This document shows, one piece after another, positions 16,378 to 24,716 of a DNA stretch of 64,000 bases. The stretch spans positions 1-64,000 of the forward strand of contig JAHEND010000006.1 of NCBI GenBank assembly GCA_024643325.1, read 5' to 3'. A program made the position numbers and the translations under genes. The stretch's first letter is position 1. The number at the start of each line of letters is the position of its first letter. The notes below the pieces were generated by a model. That model did not search any database. It worked only from the letters and a program-made list of their open reading frames with translations, and was not told the DNA's origin. The stretch comes from Sediminicola sp. (GTDB taxonomy: Bacteria > Bacteroidota > Bacteroidia > Flavobacteriales > Flavobacteriaceae).

Positions 16378-17532
16378 TTACTTAAAGTGAGATTGGAATT
16401 CGGGGGTGTTTAATACTTCTTTTAAGGCAGAAAAAAATTGCGCTATTTGTGCTTTTGTAATATTGAGTGCGGGCAGAATTCTCAAGACTTTCTTGTCTTT
16501 AGCCGCTCCAGTGAATATTTGGTGCGTATACAATAGTTCTTTTCTCAGTGCACCAATCTCAAAAGGGAAGGCCAATCCTAGCATGAGACCCCTTCCTTTT
16601 AAGCTAATTTCAGCAGGTAAATAGGCCATTTGTGTTTTCACATAGGCTTCCATTTCCTGGGTCTTTTTCACAAGCCCTTCTTCCTCAATGACTTCTAATA
16701 CCGCCATAGCAGCACTGCATGCCAAGTGATTTCCTCCAAAAGTAGTGCCAAGCTGCCCATGAATCCCCTTGTATTTAGGATGAATTAATACCCCACCAAT
16801 GGGGAAGCCATTACCCATTCCCTTGGCAATAGGCACTAAATCAGGGATTATTTTATGGTGTTGAAATCCAAAAAATGCGCCAGTCCTCCCAAAGCCAGAT
16901 TGTACTTCATCTGCAATGAGTAGGGCCCCATGCGCTTGACAAAGGGTTTCAATAGTTTTAAAAAAGCGAGTCGTGGGTTGGTCTAAGCCACCCACCCCTT
17001 GGATAGATTCAATAATTACGGCACAGACATCTCCTGAAGAGAGTGCTTCTTTTAGGGCGTCTTCATCATTTAGAGCAACAAAAATAACCTCATGTCCTTG
17101 GTTAATGGGGGCTTGAATAGCTGGATTGTCTGTGACAGCAACTGCCGCTGAGGTGCGTCCATGAAAGCTGTTTTTAAAGGCCACCACTTTAGATTTACCA
17201 CTAATAAAGGAAGCCATTTTAAGAGCATTTTCATTGGCTTCTGCACCTGAGTTGCATAAAAATAATTGATAGTCTTCCAGTCCAGACAATGCCCCTAGTT
17301 TTTGCGCATATGCTTCTTGGATTGGGTTTTGAACCGCATTGCTATAAAAGGCTATTTTATCTAACTGCGCTTTTATGGCTTGGGTATAATGGGGGTGGCT
17401 ATGCCCAATTGAAATTACGGCATGTCCGCCATATAGATCTAAATATGTTGTTCCATTTTTATCTGTTAAAACGGAGCCTTTGGCACTCACAGGAGTGACG
17501 TCATATAAAGGGTATACGTCAAAGAGTTTCAT
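16378..17532 (-). CDS. argD: N-acylornithine aminotransferase
   Basis: This 384-residue class III PLP aminotransferase converts N-acylglutamate semialdehyde to N-acylornithine using glutamate. Motifs are CNSGAEANENALKMA (phosphate binding), FHGRTSAAVAVT, IESIQGVGG, LLIADEVQSGFGRTGAFFGFQH (cofactor Asp) and PIAKGMGNGFPIGG (Schiff-base Lys), then GTTFGGNHLACSAAMAVLE. Length matches ArgD. Its start overlaps the proC-like stop by 4 bases, and a 49-base gap follows before argF'. Confidence 0.92.
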   Translation of the reverse strand: MKLFDVYPLYDVTPVSAKGSVLTDKNGTTYLDLYGGHAVISIGHSHPHYTQAIKAQLDKIAFYSNAVQNPIQEAYAQKLGALSGLEDYQLFLCNSGAEANENALKMASFISGKSKVVAFKNSFHGRTSAAVAVTDNPAIQAPINQGHEVIFVALNDEDALKEALSSGDVCAVIIESIQGVGGLDQPTTRFFKTIETLCQAHGALLIADEVQSGFGRTGAFFGFQHHKIIPDLVPIAKGMGNGFPIGGVLIHPKYKGIHGQLGTTFGGNHLACSAAMAVLEVIEEEGLVKKTQEMEAYVKTQMAYLPAEISLKGRGLMLGLAFPFEIGALRKELLYTHQIFTGAAKDKKVLRILPALNITKAQIAQFFSALKEVLNTPEFQSHFK

Positions 17533-18329
17533 AATTGATCTTGTGTTATTTTGCTAATGGCAGCAAATGATTTTTGTATTCCTTGAATAAACGCAGCACT
17601 TAAGCCACAGTTTTCCATTTCGTTCAATCCAGAAATGGTGCAGCCCTGAGGGGTGGTGACCAGATCTATTTCTGCTTCCGGATGGCTTTGATTTTCCTGT
17701 AAAAGAGTGGCAGCACCTAAGGCAGTTTGAACGACCATTTCCAAGGCGTCGTGTGCTTCAAAGCCCAGCTGAACACCTCCCTGAGAATTGGCCCTGATGA
17801 GCCGCATCCAAAAGGCAATACCACTGGCACCTATCACGGTGGCCGCCTGCATTTTTGTTTCTGGAATAGTCATGGTTTTTCCCATCCTGTCAAAAATAGC
17901 TTTGGCAATGGCAATTCTCTTTGCTCCTGCTTCGTTTGCACACAGACAGGTCATAGACGCGCCTACTGAAATGGCCGTATTGGGCATAGCCCTCACAATG
18001 AAGTGATGGTGGCCAATAAGCGCCTCCATCTTTTGGATAGAAAAGCCTGTAATGGTAGATATAAGCACATGCTTTTCTGTGAGAAATTCTTTTATTTCCG
18101 TTAAAATATCTTGGAATTGACTCGGTTGTACCGCGAAAATTAGAATGTCTGAATGTTTCACCAGTGTCACATTTTGAGTAGTGAGTGTGACCTGATTAAA
18201 TTTTTTAAACCCTTCTAGAGAAGCTGTATTTCTCTTAGATAGATACATGCTGGTGGCCCCGTCTGAATGCAAAATACCTTTAGCAATGGATTGGCCTAAA
18301 TTTCCAGCTCCTATAATTCCTATTTTCAT
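17529..18329 (-). CDS. proC: Pyrroline-5-carboxylate reductase family protein in the arginine operon
   Basis: This is a 266-residue NAD(P)-dependent reductase. The Rossmann motif is IGIIGAGNLGQSIAKGIL (residues 3-20), AVQPSQFQDIL is conserved, and MPNTAISVGA (115-124) is the P5CR signature. The C-terminal helical domain has LVTTPQGCTISGLNEME. The usual catalytic-domain motif SGPAY is replaced by SGIAF (169-173). Predicted reaction: 1-pyrroline-5-carboxylate to proline, drawing on the same glutamate-semialdehyde chemistry as arginine synthesis. No proA or proB is visible in the window. It overlaps argD by 4 bases and follows argC after 153 bases. Confidence 0.85.
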   Translation of the reverse strand: MKIGIIGAGNLGQSIAKGILHSDGATSMYLSKRNTASLEGFKKFNQVTLTTQNVTLVKHSDILIFAVQPSQFQDILTEIKEFLTEKHVLISTITGFSIQKMEALIGHHHFIVRAMPNTAISVGASMTCLCANEAGAKRIAIAKAIFDRMGKTMTIPETKMQAATVIGASGIAFWMRLIRANSQGGVQLGFEAHDALEMVVQTALGAATLLQENQSHPEAEIDLVTTPQGCTISGLNEMENCGLSAAFIQGIQKSFAAISKITQDQL

Positions 18330-18482
18330 AACTTTTTAATTTCGCTTTTTCTCCATTCACTCACAATTTGTGTATAGAAGAATAACAGCTATTTGTTTTA
18401 ATTTAAATCTCTTTAAAATGGATTTGTTTCACATCCATAGCGTAACCATGCCTTATTTGCTTATAGTCTCTCAGCTTCATTG

Positions 18483-19481
18483 TTAAAACCGATTGGCTTT
18501 TAATTGTAACCCCAAGGTTTCTTCCCAACCAAAGAGCAGGTTCATGTTTTGTACGGCCTGCCCGCTAGCGCCTTTTAATAAATTATCAATGGCCACTGTA
18601 ATCAATAGCTGGTCTTCGTGTTTGTGAAGGTGCAAGTGACACTGATTGGTATTGGTGACTTGTTTTAGATCTATAGGGAATTCAGAAAGATGGGTGTAAG
18701 GCGCCTCTTTATAATAGGATTTATAAAGGGCTTTAGCTGTTTCAATGTCTCCCTCATACTTTGTATAGAGCGTGGCAAAAATACCTCTAGAAAAAGCGCC
18801 TCTATTGGGGATGAAATAAAAGGGGGGTAATTCCGCCTTTGTTGCCAAATTACTGTCAGCTCCTTCAAATGACAATTGTTCTCTCACCTCTCCCAAATGT
18901 TGATGATTGAAGGCTTTGTACCAAGACAGGTTGTTATTCCTCCAGCTATTGTGGGTACTGTCTCCTGGAATTATCCCAGCACCTGTACTTCCTGTGGTGC
19001 CGTTTATGTGCACCGGATGCCTCAATTTTTGGGCCTTTGCCAGTGGCAAAAGGGCCAACTGCAAAGCAGTGGCAAAACATCCAGGGTTGGCTATATAGGA
19101 TGCGTTTTCAATAGCAGATTTGTTTTTTTCTGGCAGTCCATAAACAAATGTTTTGCCCAAAAATGCGGTATTGGCTTGGGCCCTAAAATCAGTGCTCAGA
19201 TCAATTATTTTGGTGGTCTCTGCAAAGGGATTTTTTTCTAAAAAATCTCTAGAATTTCCGTGACCCAGGCATAAAAACACCAGATCTACCTCCGGATTCA
19301 CAAGGTCTGTAAAACATAGCTCCGTAGTGCCCAACAAATCTTCATGGGCGCTGTAAAGGGGTGCACCCGCTTTGGTGCGGCTATATACAAAGTTTATGGC
19401 TGCTGCTGGATGGTGTATGAGCAATCTAATGAGTTCACCGCCTGTATATCCTGAACCGCCAATAATACCAATTTGAATCAT
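18483..19481 (-). CDS. argC: N-acyl-gamma-glutamyl-phosphate reductase
   Basis: This 332-residue dehydrogenase reduces N-acylglutamyl phosphate to the semialdehyde with NADPH. The N-terminal dinucleotide motif is IGIIGGSGYTGGELIRLL. The active-site Cys lies in IANPGCFATALQLALLPL, and HQHLGEVREQL supplies the conserved His. GTTGSTGAGIIPGDSTHNSWRNNN is the substrate loop. It is an in-operon gene with 96 bases upstream (after argG) and 153 bases downstream. Both gaps contain only short imperfect hairpins and no recognisable gene. Confidence 0.93.
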   Translation of the reverse strand: MIQIGIIGGSGYTGGELIRLLIHHPAAAINFVYSRTKAGAPLYSAHEDLLGTTELCFTDLVNPEVDLVFLCLGHGNSRDFLEKNPFAETTKIIDLSTDFRAQANTAFLGKTFVYGLPEKNKSAIENASYIANPGCFATALQLALLPLAKAQKLRHPVHINGTTGSTGAGIIPGDSTHNSWRNNNLSWYKAFNHQHLGEVREQLSFEGADSNLATKAELPPFYFIPNRGAFSRGIFATLYTKYEGDIETAKALYKSYYKEAPYTHLSEFPIDLKQVTNTNQCHLHLHKHEDQLLITVAIDNLLKGASGQAVQNMNLLFGWEETLGLQLKANRF

Positions 19482-19577
19482 ATCTTTTTTAATTTTCGAC
19501 TCTCTCAGAAAGTCAATTTCAATTCACATTTTATTCCTTTTGTAAGGACAAAGGGGATCTTACCCTTAAAGTGAGTG

Positions 19578-20765
19578 TTATTTAAAGTCGTTTACATGTT
19601 TGTATATACGTCCTGCATTAGACAAAACCTTAATAAAGCCTTTTGCGTCTTGTGCAGACCATGCATTATTTTCTTCTCCATAGGTGCCAAAACCAGCTCC
19701 CATTAAGTCGTTTTCAGAAGTAATTCCATCTAAGGTAAATCTATAGGGGTAAAGGCTTACAAATACAGTCCCATTGACGGCCTTTTGACTGTCTGTTAAA
19801 AACGCTTCTGTATTTCTGAGCACAGGATCTAAATACTGTCCCTCGTGGAGCAGCATTCCATAAAGACTAGATAGACTGTCTTTTTGGTGTAACTGCCATT
19901 TGCTCAAGCAGTGTTTTTCAAGGAGTTCATGGGCTTTAATAGTTATAAGTGCAGCAGCAGCTTCAAATCCTACCCGCCCTTTTATACCAATAATAGTATC
20001 TCCCACATGTATGTCTCTACCAATAGCATATGCAGATGCTATTTTTTCTAGTTTTTGAATTTGAGACACAGGCTCCCCTAACACACCATCTATACCTATG
20101 AGTTCTCCTTTCTCAAAAAGCAATGCTAAAGTTTTTGGTGCTGTTTCTACTAATGGAGAAGGGTACGCAGCTTCTGGCAAGGGATCTTTAGATCCCAAAG
20201 TTTCTACTCCCCCAACTGAAGTTCCCCAAAGTCCCTTGTTGATGGAGTACTTTGCTTTTTCCCAGGAATAGGAGATACCTTTGCTGTTTAGGTAGTTTAT
20301 TTCTTGTTCTCTACTGAGTTGTAAATCTCTAATAGGTGTAATAATGATTATTTCTGGTGCTAAGACAGAGAAAATAAGGTCAAAACGCACTTGGTCGTTT
20401 CCTGCTCCTGTACTTCCATGTGCTATGTGACTAGCGCCAACATTTTTTGCGTAAGCAATGAGTTCTAAGGCTTGGACAATCCTTTCTGCACTCACAGATA
20501 GCGGATACGTATTGTTTTTCAATACATTACCAAAGATGAGGTATTTCACCACTTTCTGATAGAAAATCTCCACAGCGTCTATGGCCTTAAAGGTGTGAGC
20601 TCCTAATGCATGGGCTTTTTCCTTCATATCTTGGAGGTCTGTAGCATTAAAACCTCCTGTATTTACAGTCACGGCGTGCACTTCAAAACCCATGTCTGCA
20701 CTTAAATATTGTGCACAGTAAGAGGTGTCTAAACCGCCACTGTATGCTAAAACTAATTTTTTCAT
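19578..20765 (-). CDS. argG: Argininosuccinate synthase
   Basis: This 395-residue enzyme joins citrulline and aspartate using ATP. The P-loop-like motif LVLAYSGGLDTSYCAQYL starts at residue 3, which sets the ATG at 20765. A frame extending to 20792 would add nine non-conserved residues and overlap the upstream gene. Other motifs are HGSTGAGNDQVRFD, ITPIRDLQLSREQE and NKGLWGTSVGG. It starts 4 bases after the GNAT gene, so the two are coupled. Placement of argG near the head of the operon, ahead of argC, is common in Bacteroidota. Confidence 0.94.
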   Translation of the reverse strand: MKKLVLAYSGGLDTSYCAQYLSADMGFEVHAVTVNTGGFNATDLQDMKEKAHALGAHTFKAIDAVEIFYQKVVKYLIFGNVLKNNTYPLSVSAERIVQALELIAYAKNVGASHIAHGSTGAGNDQVRFDLIFSVLAPEIIIITPIRDLQLSREQEINYLNSKGISYSWEKAKYSINKGLWGTSVGGVETLGSKDPLPEAAYPSPLVETAPKTLALLFEKGELIGIDGVLGEPVSQIQKLEKIASAYAIGRDIHVGDTIIGIKGRVGFEAAAALITIKAHELLEKHCLSKWQLHQKDSLSSLYGMLLHEGQYLDPVLRNTEAFLTDSQKAVNGTVFVSLYPYRFTLDGITSENDLMGAGFGTYGEENNAWSAQDAKGFIKVLSNAGRIYKHVNDFK

Positions 20766-20769
20766 TTCT

Positions 20770-21399
20770 TTAATTTTTGTCAGTAGGTGCACTACTGGTA
20801 TTATTTTTCTTTAAAAACAACTGCTCTTTAATACTTTTTAGACGTTCAAAGGCCTTGGTGTTAAGGGGCTTCTTTTTTATTTTATGCTCATAAAGCATAC
20901 CTGTGCACAAACACATTTTTTGGTCTGTCCTTGTGAGTACATCAAAATTCTTACAAGTTTGGCAGCCTTTCCAAAATTCAGGGTCGGTGGTGAGTTCAGA
21001 GAAAGTTACTGGCTTATAGCCCAATTCATAATTGATTTTCATCACCGCAAGACCTGTGGTAATTCCAAAAATTTTGGCTTGAGGGAATTTTTCTAAGGAT
21101 AGGGCTAATACCGCCTTTTTGATTTTTTTTGCCAAGCCTTGATTTCTATAGTCAGGGTGTACAATAAGACCTGAATTGGCCACAAATTTCTCATGCCCCC
21201 AGACCTCTATGTAGCAAAAACCGGCAAAGATTTCTCCGTCTAACGCAATAATGGCGTTGCCGTTCTGGAGTTTTCTCTGAATATATTCGGGACTGCGCTT
21301 GGCAATTCCAGTGCCTCGAACCAATGCAGAAGCTGCAATAGTCTCGCAAATAATTGGCGCGTACTTAAAATGAGACGCGTTGGCCATTATAATTTTCAT
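20770..21399 (-). CDS. GNAT-family acyltransferase heading the arginine operon (candidate N-acylglutamate synthase)
   Basis: This is a 209-residue protein. The GNAT core has VANSGLIVHPDYRNQGLAKKIKKAVL, with RNQGLA as the acyl-CoA pyrophosphate loop. The C-terminal part carries four cysteines spaced CxxC-x13-CxC (146, 149, 163, 165), a possible metal site. No other first-step enzyme (argA or argJ) is present in the operon, and the gene is first, right behind the Arg-codon leader and 4 bases before argG. I infer that it acylates glutamate, probably with succinyl-CoA given ArgF' Ala90. This is not proven by sequence. It could instead be a regulatory or unrelated acetyltransferase. Confidence 0.72.
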   Translation of the reverse strand: MKIIMANASHFKYAPIICETIAASALVRGTGIAKRSPEYIQRKLQNGNAIIALDGEIFAGFCYIEVWGHEKFVANSGLIVHPDYRNQGLAKKIKKAVLALSLEKFPQAKIFGITTGLAVMKINYELGYKPVTFSELTTDPEFWKGCQTCKNFDVLTRTDQKMCLCTGMLYEHKIKKKPLNTKAFERLKSIKEQLFLKKNNTSSAPTDKN

Positions 21400-21445
21400 G
21401 GGCAGTTAATAAAAATAAACAAAAGGATAAATGATTACGCTAGGG

Positions 21446-21467
21446 GGAATTGGACACACCTAATTCC
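21446..21467 (-). promoter_or_regulatory. Hairpin in the arginine operon leader
   Basis: The minus-strand RNA can form GGAAUU-A-GG-UGUGU-CC-AAUUCC, a stem of 6 plus 2 pairs with one bulge. It lies 16 bases after the stop of the putative Arg leader peptide and about 45 bases before the GNAT start codon. No immediate U-run follows, although a T-rich stretch begins about 15 bases later. It could be part of an attenuation or pause structure; its role is inferred from position only. Confidence 0.35.
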
Positions 21468-21483
21468 AAAAAGAAATACACCC

Positions 21484-21519
21484 TTACGGGCGGCGGCGCC
21501 TAGGGGCGGGGACTACCAT
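21484..21519 (-). CDS. Putative arginine-operon leader peptide (11 residues)
   Basis: An ATG at 21519-21517 opens an 11-codon frame reading MVVPAPRRRRP, then TAA. The four consecutive Arg codons (AGG, CGC, CGC, CGC) are immediately followed by Pro and stop, 84 bases upstream of the first gene of an arginine operon. This is what an attenuation leader peptide looks like: ribosome stalling when charged tRNA-Arg is scarce would change folding downstream. The tract is strikingly GC-rich for this genome. The same frame is open further upstream, so a longer version from GTG at 21609 (41 residues) is possible. No homology search was done. Confidence 0.6.
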   Translation of the reverse strand: MVVPAPRRRRP

Positions 21520-21614
21520 ATTCGAAGCTGCCTCATTGAAAGAAGCGGTATAACCAACACTCAAAGAGGTCGTTGGATTCGAATTAGGATATGTAGTATT
21601 GTTAATCACTGAAC

Positions 21615-21622
21615 CAAATATA
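21615..21622 (-). promoter_or_regulatory. Candidate -7 promoter box for the arginine operon
   Basis: On the minus strand TATATTTG is an exact TAnnTTTG match, placed about 95 bases before the Arg-rich leader peptide ATG and about 215 bases before the GNAT start. Transcription from here would include the leader peptide and hairpin. A -33 TTTG at the usual spacing is not seen. Confidence 0.5.
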
Positions 21623-21671
21623 GGTAAAAAAGAATAGCGTTTGCTTTTGAGTACCCTTTTTGGTTTAAAAA

Positions 21672-23228
21672 CTAAACATTTTTAACAGATTCGCTTTTCA
21701 AGCGTTTTAATTTAACAATTTCATAGAAAAGGAATCCAAATACTAATACGTATTCTATGGCAATAACCCATAAATTTTCTTTAAACTTTGGATCTGAGTA
21801 GGTTATATAACTTAAAAAGACCGTTCCACTCCAAAGATACGCATACTTTAATCTGGTGAAAATGGCGAGAGCGACTCCAAAGGAAAGGTACCAAGGATGT
21901 ACCGTGGTTGCGACCAATAAATGCCCTGTAAACATGAATAGCATAGAGTTTATGGAAATTTCCAGTACCCTTGGAAATCCCTTGAAATAAGGATGTACGA
22001 GATTTTTTAATCTTACACTAATCGCACGGTGGGGGGTATTTTGTAAATGGACCATCTGTCTCCATTGCCAGAAAAATACAAGCAAGGCTGTCCCAATAAT
22101 TAAAAAGGGCAGGATTTTTCCATATGTTAAAATGCTTCTGTAGGCCGAGTGTCCGTTTTCCATGGCAATGGATTTGACTAAATTGTAAATGGAGGCATTA
22201 AATTCAAAGTTATTAAACCACAAGCCTATGGTTTCCAAATAAGAACTCCAAAATCCATCTTCTAAAAGAGGCCCCCAGAAAATCCCTGCACATAACCCTA
22301 TCCAGCCGCCTAAAATAATCGTTTTTCTAATCCCCAAAGGCAATAAAAGAAACGGAAGGAACAAGATGGGAATTAGTTTGGTCATGATAGAGAGCGCTAT
22401 GAGACATCCGCTTAGAAAAAGCCATTTTTTTTGGTAATGAGTCTGCTTGGTCTTATACGGACCTGTAGCAGCTACTCCCTGAATTTGCTCCAACTGATAT
22501 TTAATGTGATTTTGTAGCTTTATCAGAGCCCATATGCCTCCTAGAAAAAAGGCAATCATCACCCCTTCTAGGTGAAGATTGCCGCTGAGTTCTACAATCA
22601 CTAAAGGATTTAAAAAGTAATAAAAAACCTTCCATTGTGGCTGTCCTAGAAAGGCTAATATGCGGCTACTCAACCCTACAATAAATAGGTCTGCCAATAG
22701 AACAATTACTTTGAAAACCAAAATGGATTTTGGGATGGAATCTCCGCCCACATAGGCGGCTAATCCATAGATATACTGACTAATAGGCGGGTAATTGGAA
22801 TAGTGCTTTTGACTCAATTCTCCCATTTTTTCAAAGAGATAGGCGGCATTGGGTACCAATTGGTCTACGGTTACAATAATGTCTTTTGGGAGGTGAATGT
22901 AGGGGTTTATTTGATGGATGAGTAAATGCCCATCCCATATATATCTATAAAAATCTTGAGATAGTTCAGGTGTTCCAGCAAACAGTAATATACGGTATAT
23001 AACCCCTGCCACTAAAAGCATGCGAAAAATAAGTGTGTTTCCTTTAGAGGTAAAATGTGCTGTTGTGATGTTTAATACTTGGTACGATAAGGCAAACAAT
23101 GCAGTGGCTAAACCAATGAGTTTTACCGATTCTGTCCGTTCTAAATCATAGCCAAAACTCCAGTAAAACAATCCTATGATTAATAGGAGTGATAGAGGGT
23201 ATAGATAAAGCTTTAAAAAAGAGTACAT
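21672..23228 (-). CDS. Polytopic membrane mannosyltransferase-like protein (GT-C fold, GT87/MptB-like)
   Basis: This 518-residue protein has about a dozen hydrophobic helices. An early loop carries FYRYIWDGHLLIHQINPYIHLP, the acidic loop typical of GT-C enzymes that use polyprenyl-phosphate sugars. SNYPPISQYIYGLAAY and HLEGVMIAFFLGG resemble the alpha-1,6-mannosyltransferase (MptA/MptB) and GT87 families. It probably transfers a sugar from a polyprenyl-phosphate donor on the outer face of the membrane. It follows two GT2 genes with 2- and 1-base gaps, one of which could make that donor. The acceptor is unknown. Confidence 0.72.
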   Translation of the reverse strand: MYSFLKLYLYPLSLLLIIGLFYWSFGYDLERTESVKLIGLATALFALSYQVLNITTAHFTSKGNTLIFRMLLVAGVIYRILLFAGTPELSQDFYRYIWDGHLLIHQINPYIHLPKDIIVTVDQLVPNAAYLFEKMGELSQKHYSNYPPISQYIYGLAAYVGGDSIPKSILVFKVIVLLADLFIVGLSSRILAFLGQPQWKVFYYFLNPLVIVELSGNLHLEGVMIAFFLGGIWALIKLQNHIKYQLEQIQGVAATGPYKTKQTHYQKKWLFLSGCLIALSIMTKLIPILFLPFLLLPLGIRKTIILGGWIGLCAGIFWGPLLEDGFWSSYLETIGLWFNNFEFNASIYNLVKSIAMENGHSAYRSILTYGKILPFLIIGTALLVFFWQWRQMVHLQNTPHRAISVRLKNLVHPYFKGFPRVLEISINSMLFMFTGHLLVATTVHPWYLSFGVALAIFTRLKYAYLWSGTVFLSYITYSDPKFKENLWVIAIEYVLVFGFLFYEIVKLKRLKSESVKNV

Positions 23229-23230
23229 GC

Positions 23231-24715
23231 CTATATTTTAGCGCTTAAGGACTTGAAAAATACAAATCCGAAGCCTAAAAACAGCATAAAATGAAAAGGA
23301 AATAATCCAAAATCGTTAAGAGGAACAGCTATATACATCCCGTAAAAGAAATAGCACATAAGCAATCCTTCCAAAATTACATTGGGAGAAATTTTCTTGG
23401 ATAAGTATTGGTTGCCCTTCCAAGAGTCTTTAATGGAATTAATATTGAATTTTGGTGTTCTTACAAATTCAGAGCGCTTCCCTGTATGACCCTCCAAAAC
23501 TGCCAATGAGTTGTGTAGTGAAAATCCTAATGCCACTGAAAAGAAGGTGAAGAATAAGCCAATGTATTGTAAAAAGTGCTCTATTCCTTTACCTTGAATG
23601 TTTTTATAGGTAAACCAATAGCAAATAAAAAGGATAATGGTACTGACAATGAAAAAACTAGTGACTTCAAATACCCAAGCCAATTCAGGAAAGATACTTT
23701 TTATATACATCATAGGGATGCTTAAAACTGCTACAGTGAAAACACATAAGAACATAGAAGAGTTCAAGAGGTGCATAACCCCATGGAATTTGGTTTTCCA
23801 ATTTAAATGAGGTGCACGCAATACCTTACCCACCGATTTTCTGAAATTTTCTGCCCCACCTTTATTCCATCTAAATTGTTGGGAACGAGCAGCGCTTATG
23901 ACTACAGGCAATTCAGCAGGAGTCTCTACTTCTTCTAAATATTTAAATCGCCAATTTTTTAATTGAGCCCTATAAGAAAGATCTAAATCCTCGGTTAAAG
24001 TGTCTCCTTCCCAGTTTCCAGCGTCCACAATACATTCTTTTCTCCAAATTCCAGCGGTACCATTGAAATTAATAAAATGCCCTTGGGCATTTCTTCCTAC
24101 CTGTTCTAGGGTGAAATGGGCGTCCAAGGCAAAGGCTTGAATTCTGGTCAATATAGAGTAATCTCTATTAATGTGCCCCCATCTGGTTTGCACTACCCCA
24201 ATATCTTCACTTCCAAAGTGAGGGACCGTTTGCAGTAACCAGTCTTTTTTAGGCAAGAAATCTGCGTCGAATATAGCAATAAGACTTCCTTTAGCCACTG
24301 AAAGACCTTCTTTAAGTGCGCCTGCTTTATACCCTTCTCTATTGGTTCTTCTCACATGCACAATGTCTAAGCCTTTATCTTGAAGCCCTTTAATGAGTGA
24401 GGCTGTTTTTTCTACAGATGCATCGGTAGAGTCATCTAGGACTTGAATTTCCAGACGATCCTTAGGGTATTCCATTAAGGCTATGTTTTCGAGCAAACGC
24501 TCTACCACATAGGCTTCATTATAAATAGGTAGTTGAACAGTCACATAAGGCACCAATTCTTTTTTGCTCAAATCTATCAAGAGGCCATGGGTGCCACTTT
24601 TTTTGTGTTTTAAGTAGTTAAATAGCAAATTGAGTTGTGCTAAACTGTAAAAGAATACCAACAGTAAAGCGAGTGTATATAGGGATATAATCAGATAGGC
24701 TAACGGGTATTCCAT
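23231..24715 (-). CDS. Membrane family-2 glycosyltransferase (cellulose-synthase-like)
   Basis: This is a 494-residue protein with an N-terminal transmembrane segment. A cytoplasmic GT2 domain follows (VTVQLPIYNEAYVVERLLENI, VLDDSTDAS, IFDADFLP, TLTEDLDLSYRAQLKNW, and QQFRWNKGGAEN as the QxxRW motif), then four to five C-terminal helices. This is the processive-type GT2 layout of cellulose/glucomannan synthases and glucosylceramide-type enzymes. The product is not predictable. It is flanked on the same strand by a GT-C enzyme and a small GT2 and is probably part of one glycolipid or glycan pathway. Confidence 0.82.
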   Translation of the reverse strand: MEYPLAYLIISLYTLALLLVFFYSLAQLNLLFNYLKHKKSGTHGLLIDLSKKELVPYVTVQLPIYNEAYVVERLLENIALMEYPKDRLEIQVLDDSTDASVEKTASLIKGLQDKGLDIVHVRRTNREGYKAGALKEGLSVAKGSLIAIFDADFLPKKDWLLQTVPHFGSEDIGVVQTRWGHINRDYSILTRIQAFALDAHFTLEQVGRNAQGHFINFNGTAGIWRKECIVDAGNWEGDTLTEDLDLSYRAQLKNWRFKYLEEVETPAELPVVISAARSQQFRWNKGGAENFRKSVGKVLRAPHLNWKTKFHGVMHLLNSSMFLCVFTVAVLSIPMMYIKSIFPELAWVFEVTSFFIVSTIILFICYWFTYKNIQGKGIEHFLQYIGLFFTFFSVALGFSLHNSLAVLEGHTGKRSEFVRTPKFNINSIKDSWKGNQYLSKKISPNVILEGLLMCYFFYGMYIAVPLNDFGLFPFHFMLFLGFGFVFFKSLSAKI

Positions 24716-24716
24716 A

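Noticed and set aside
18403-18480. 25-codon minus-strand frame in the argC/proC gap
   Set aside because: No promoter, no amino-acid bias, no sign of conservation visible; likely chance.
21540-21600. Sequence GGATTCGAA resembling a tRNA T-arm
   Set aside because: No acceptor, D or anticodon arm can be formed around it.
21370-21612. Plus-strand 80-codon open frame covering the arginine leader region
   Set aside because: Composition is unnatural, it is antisense to the leader peptide and to the GNAT start, and no family resemblance is visible.
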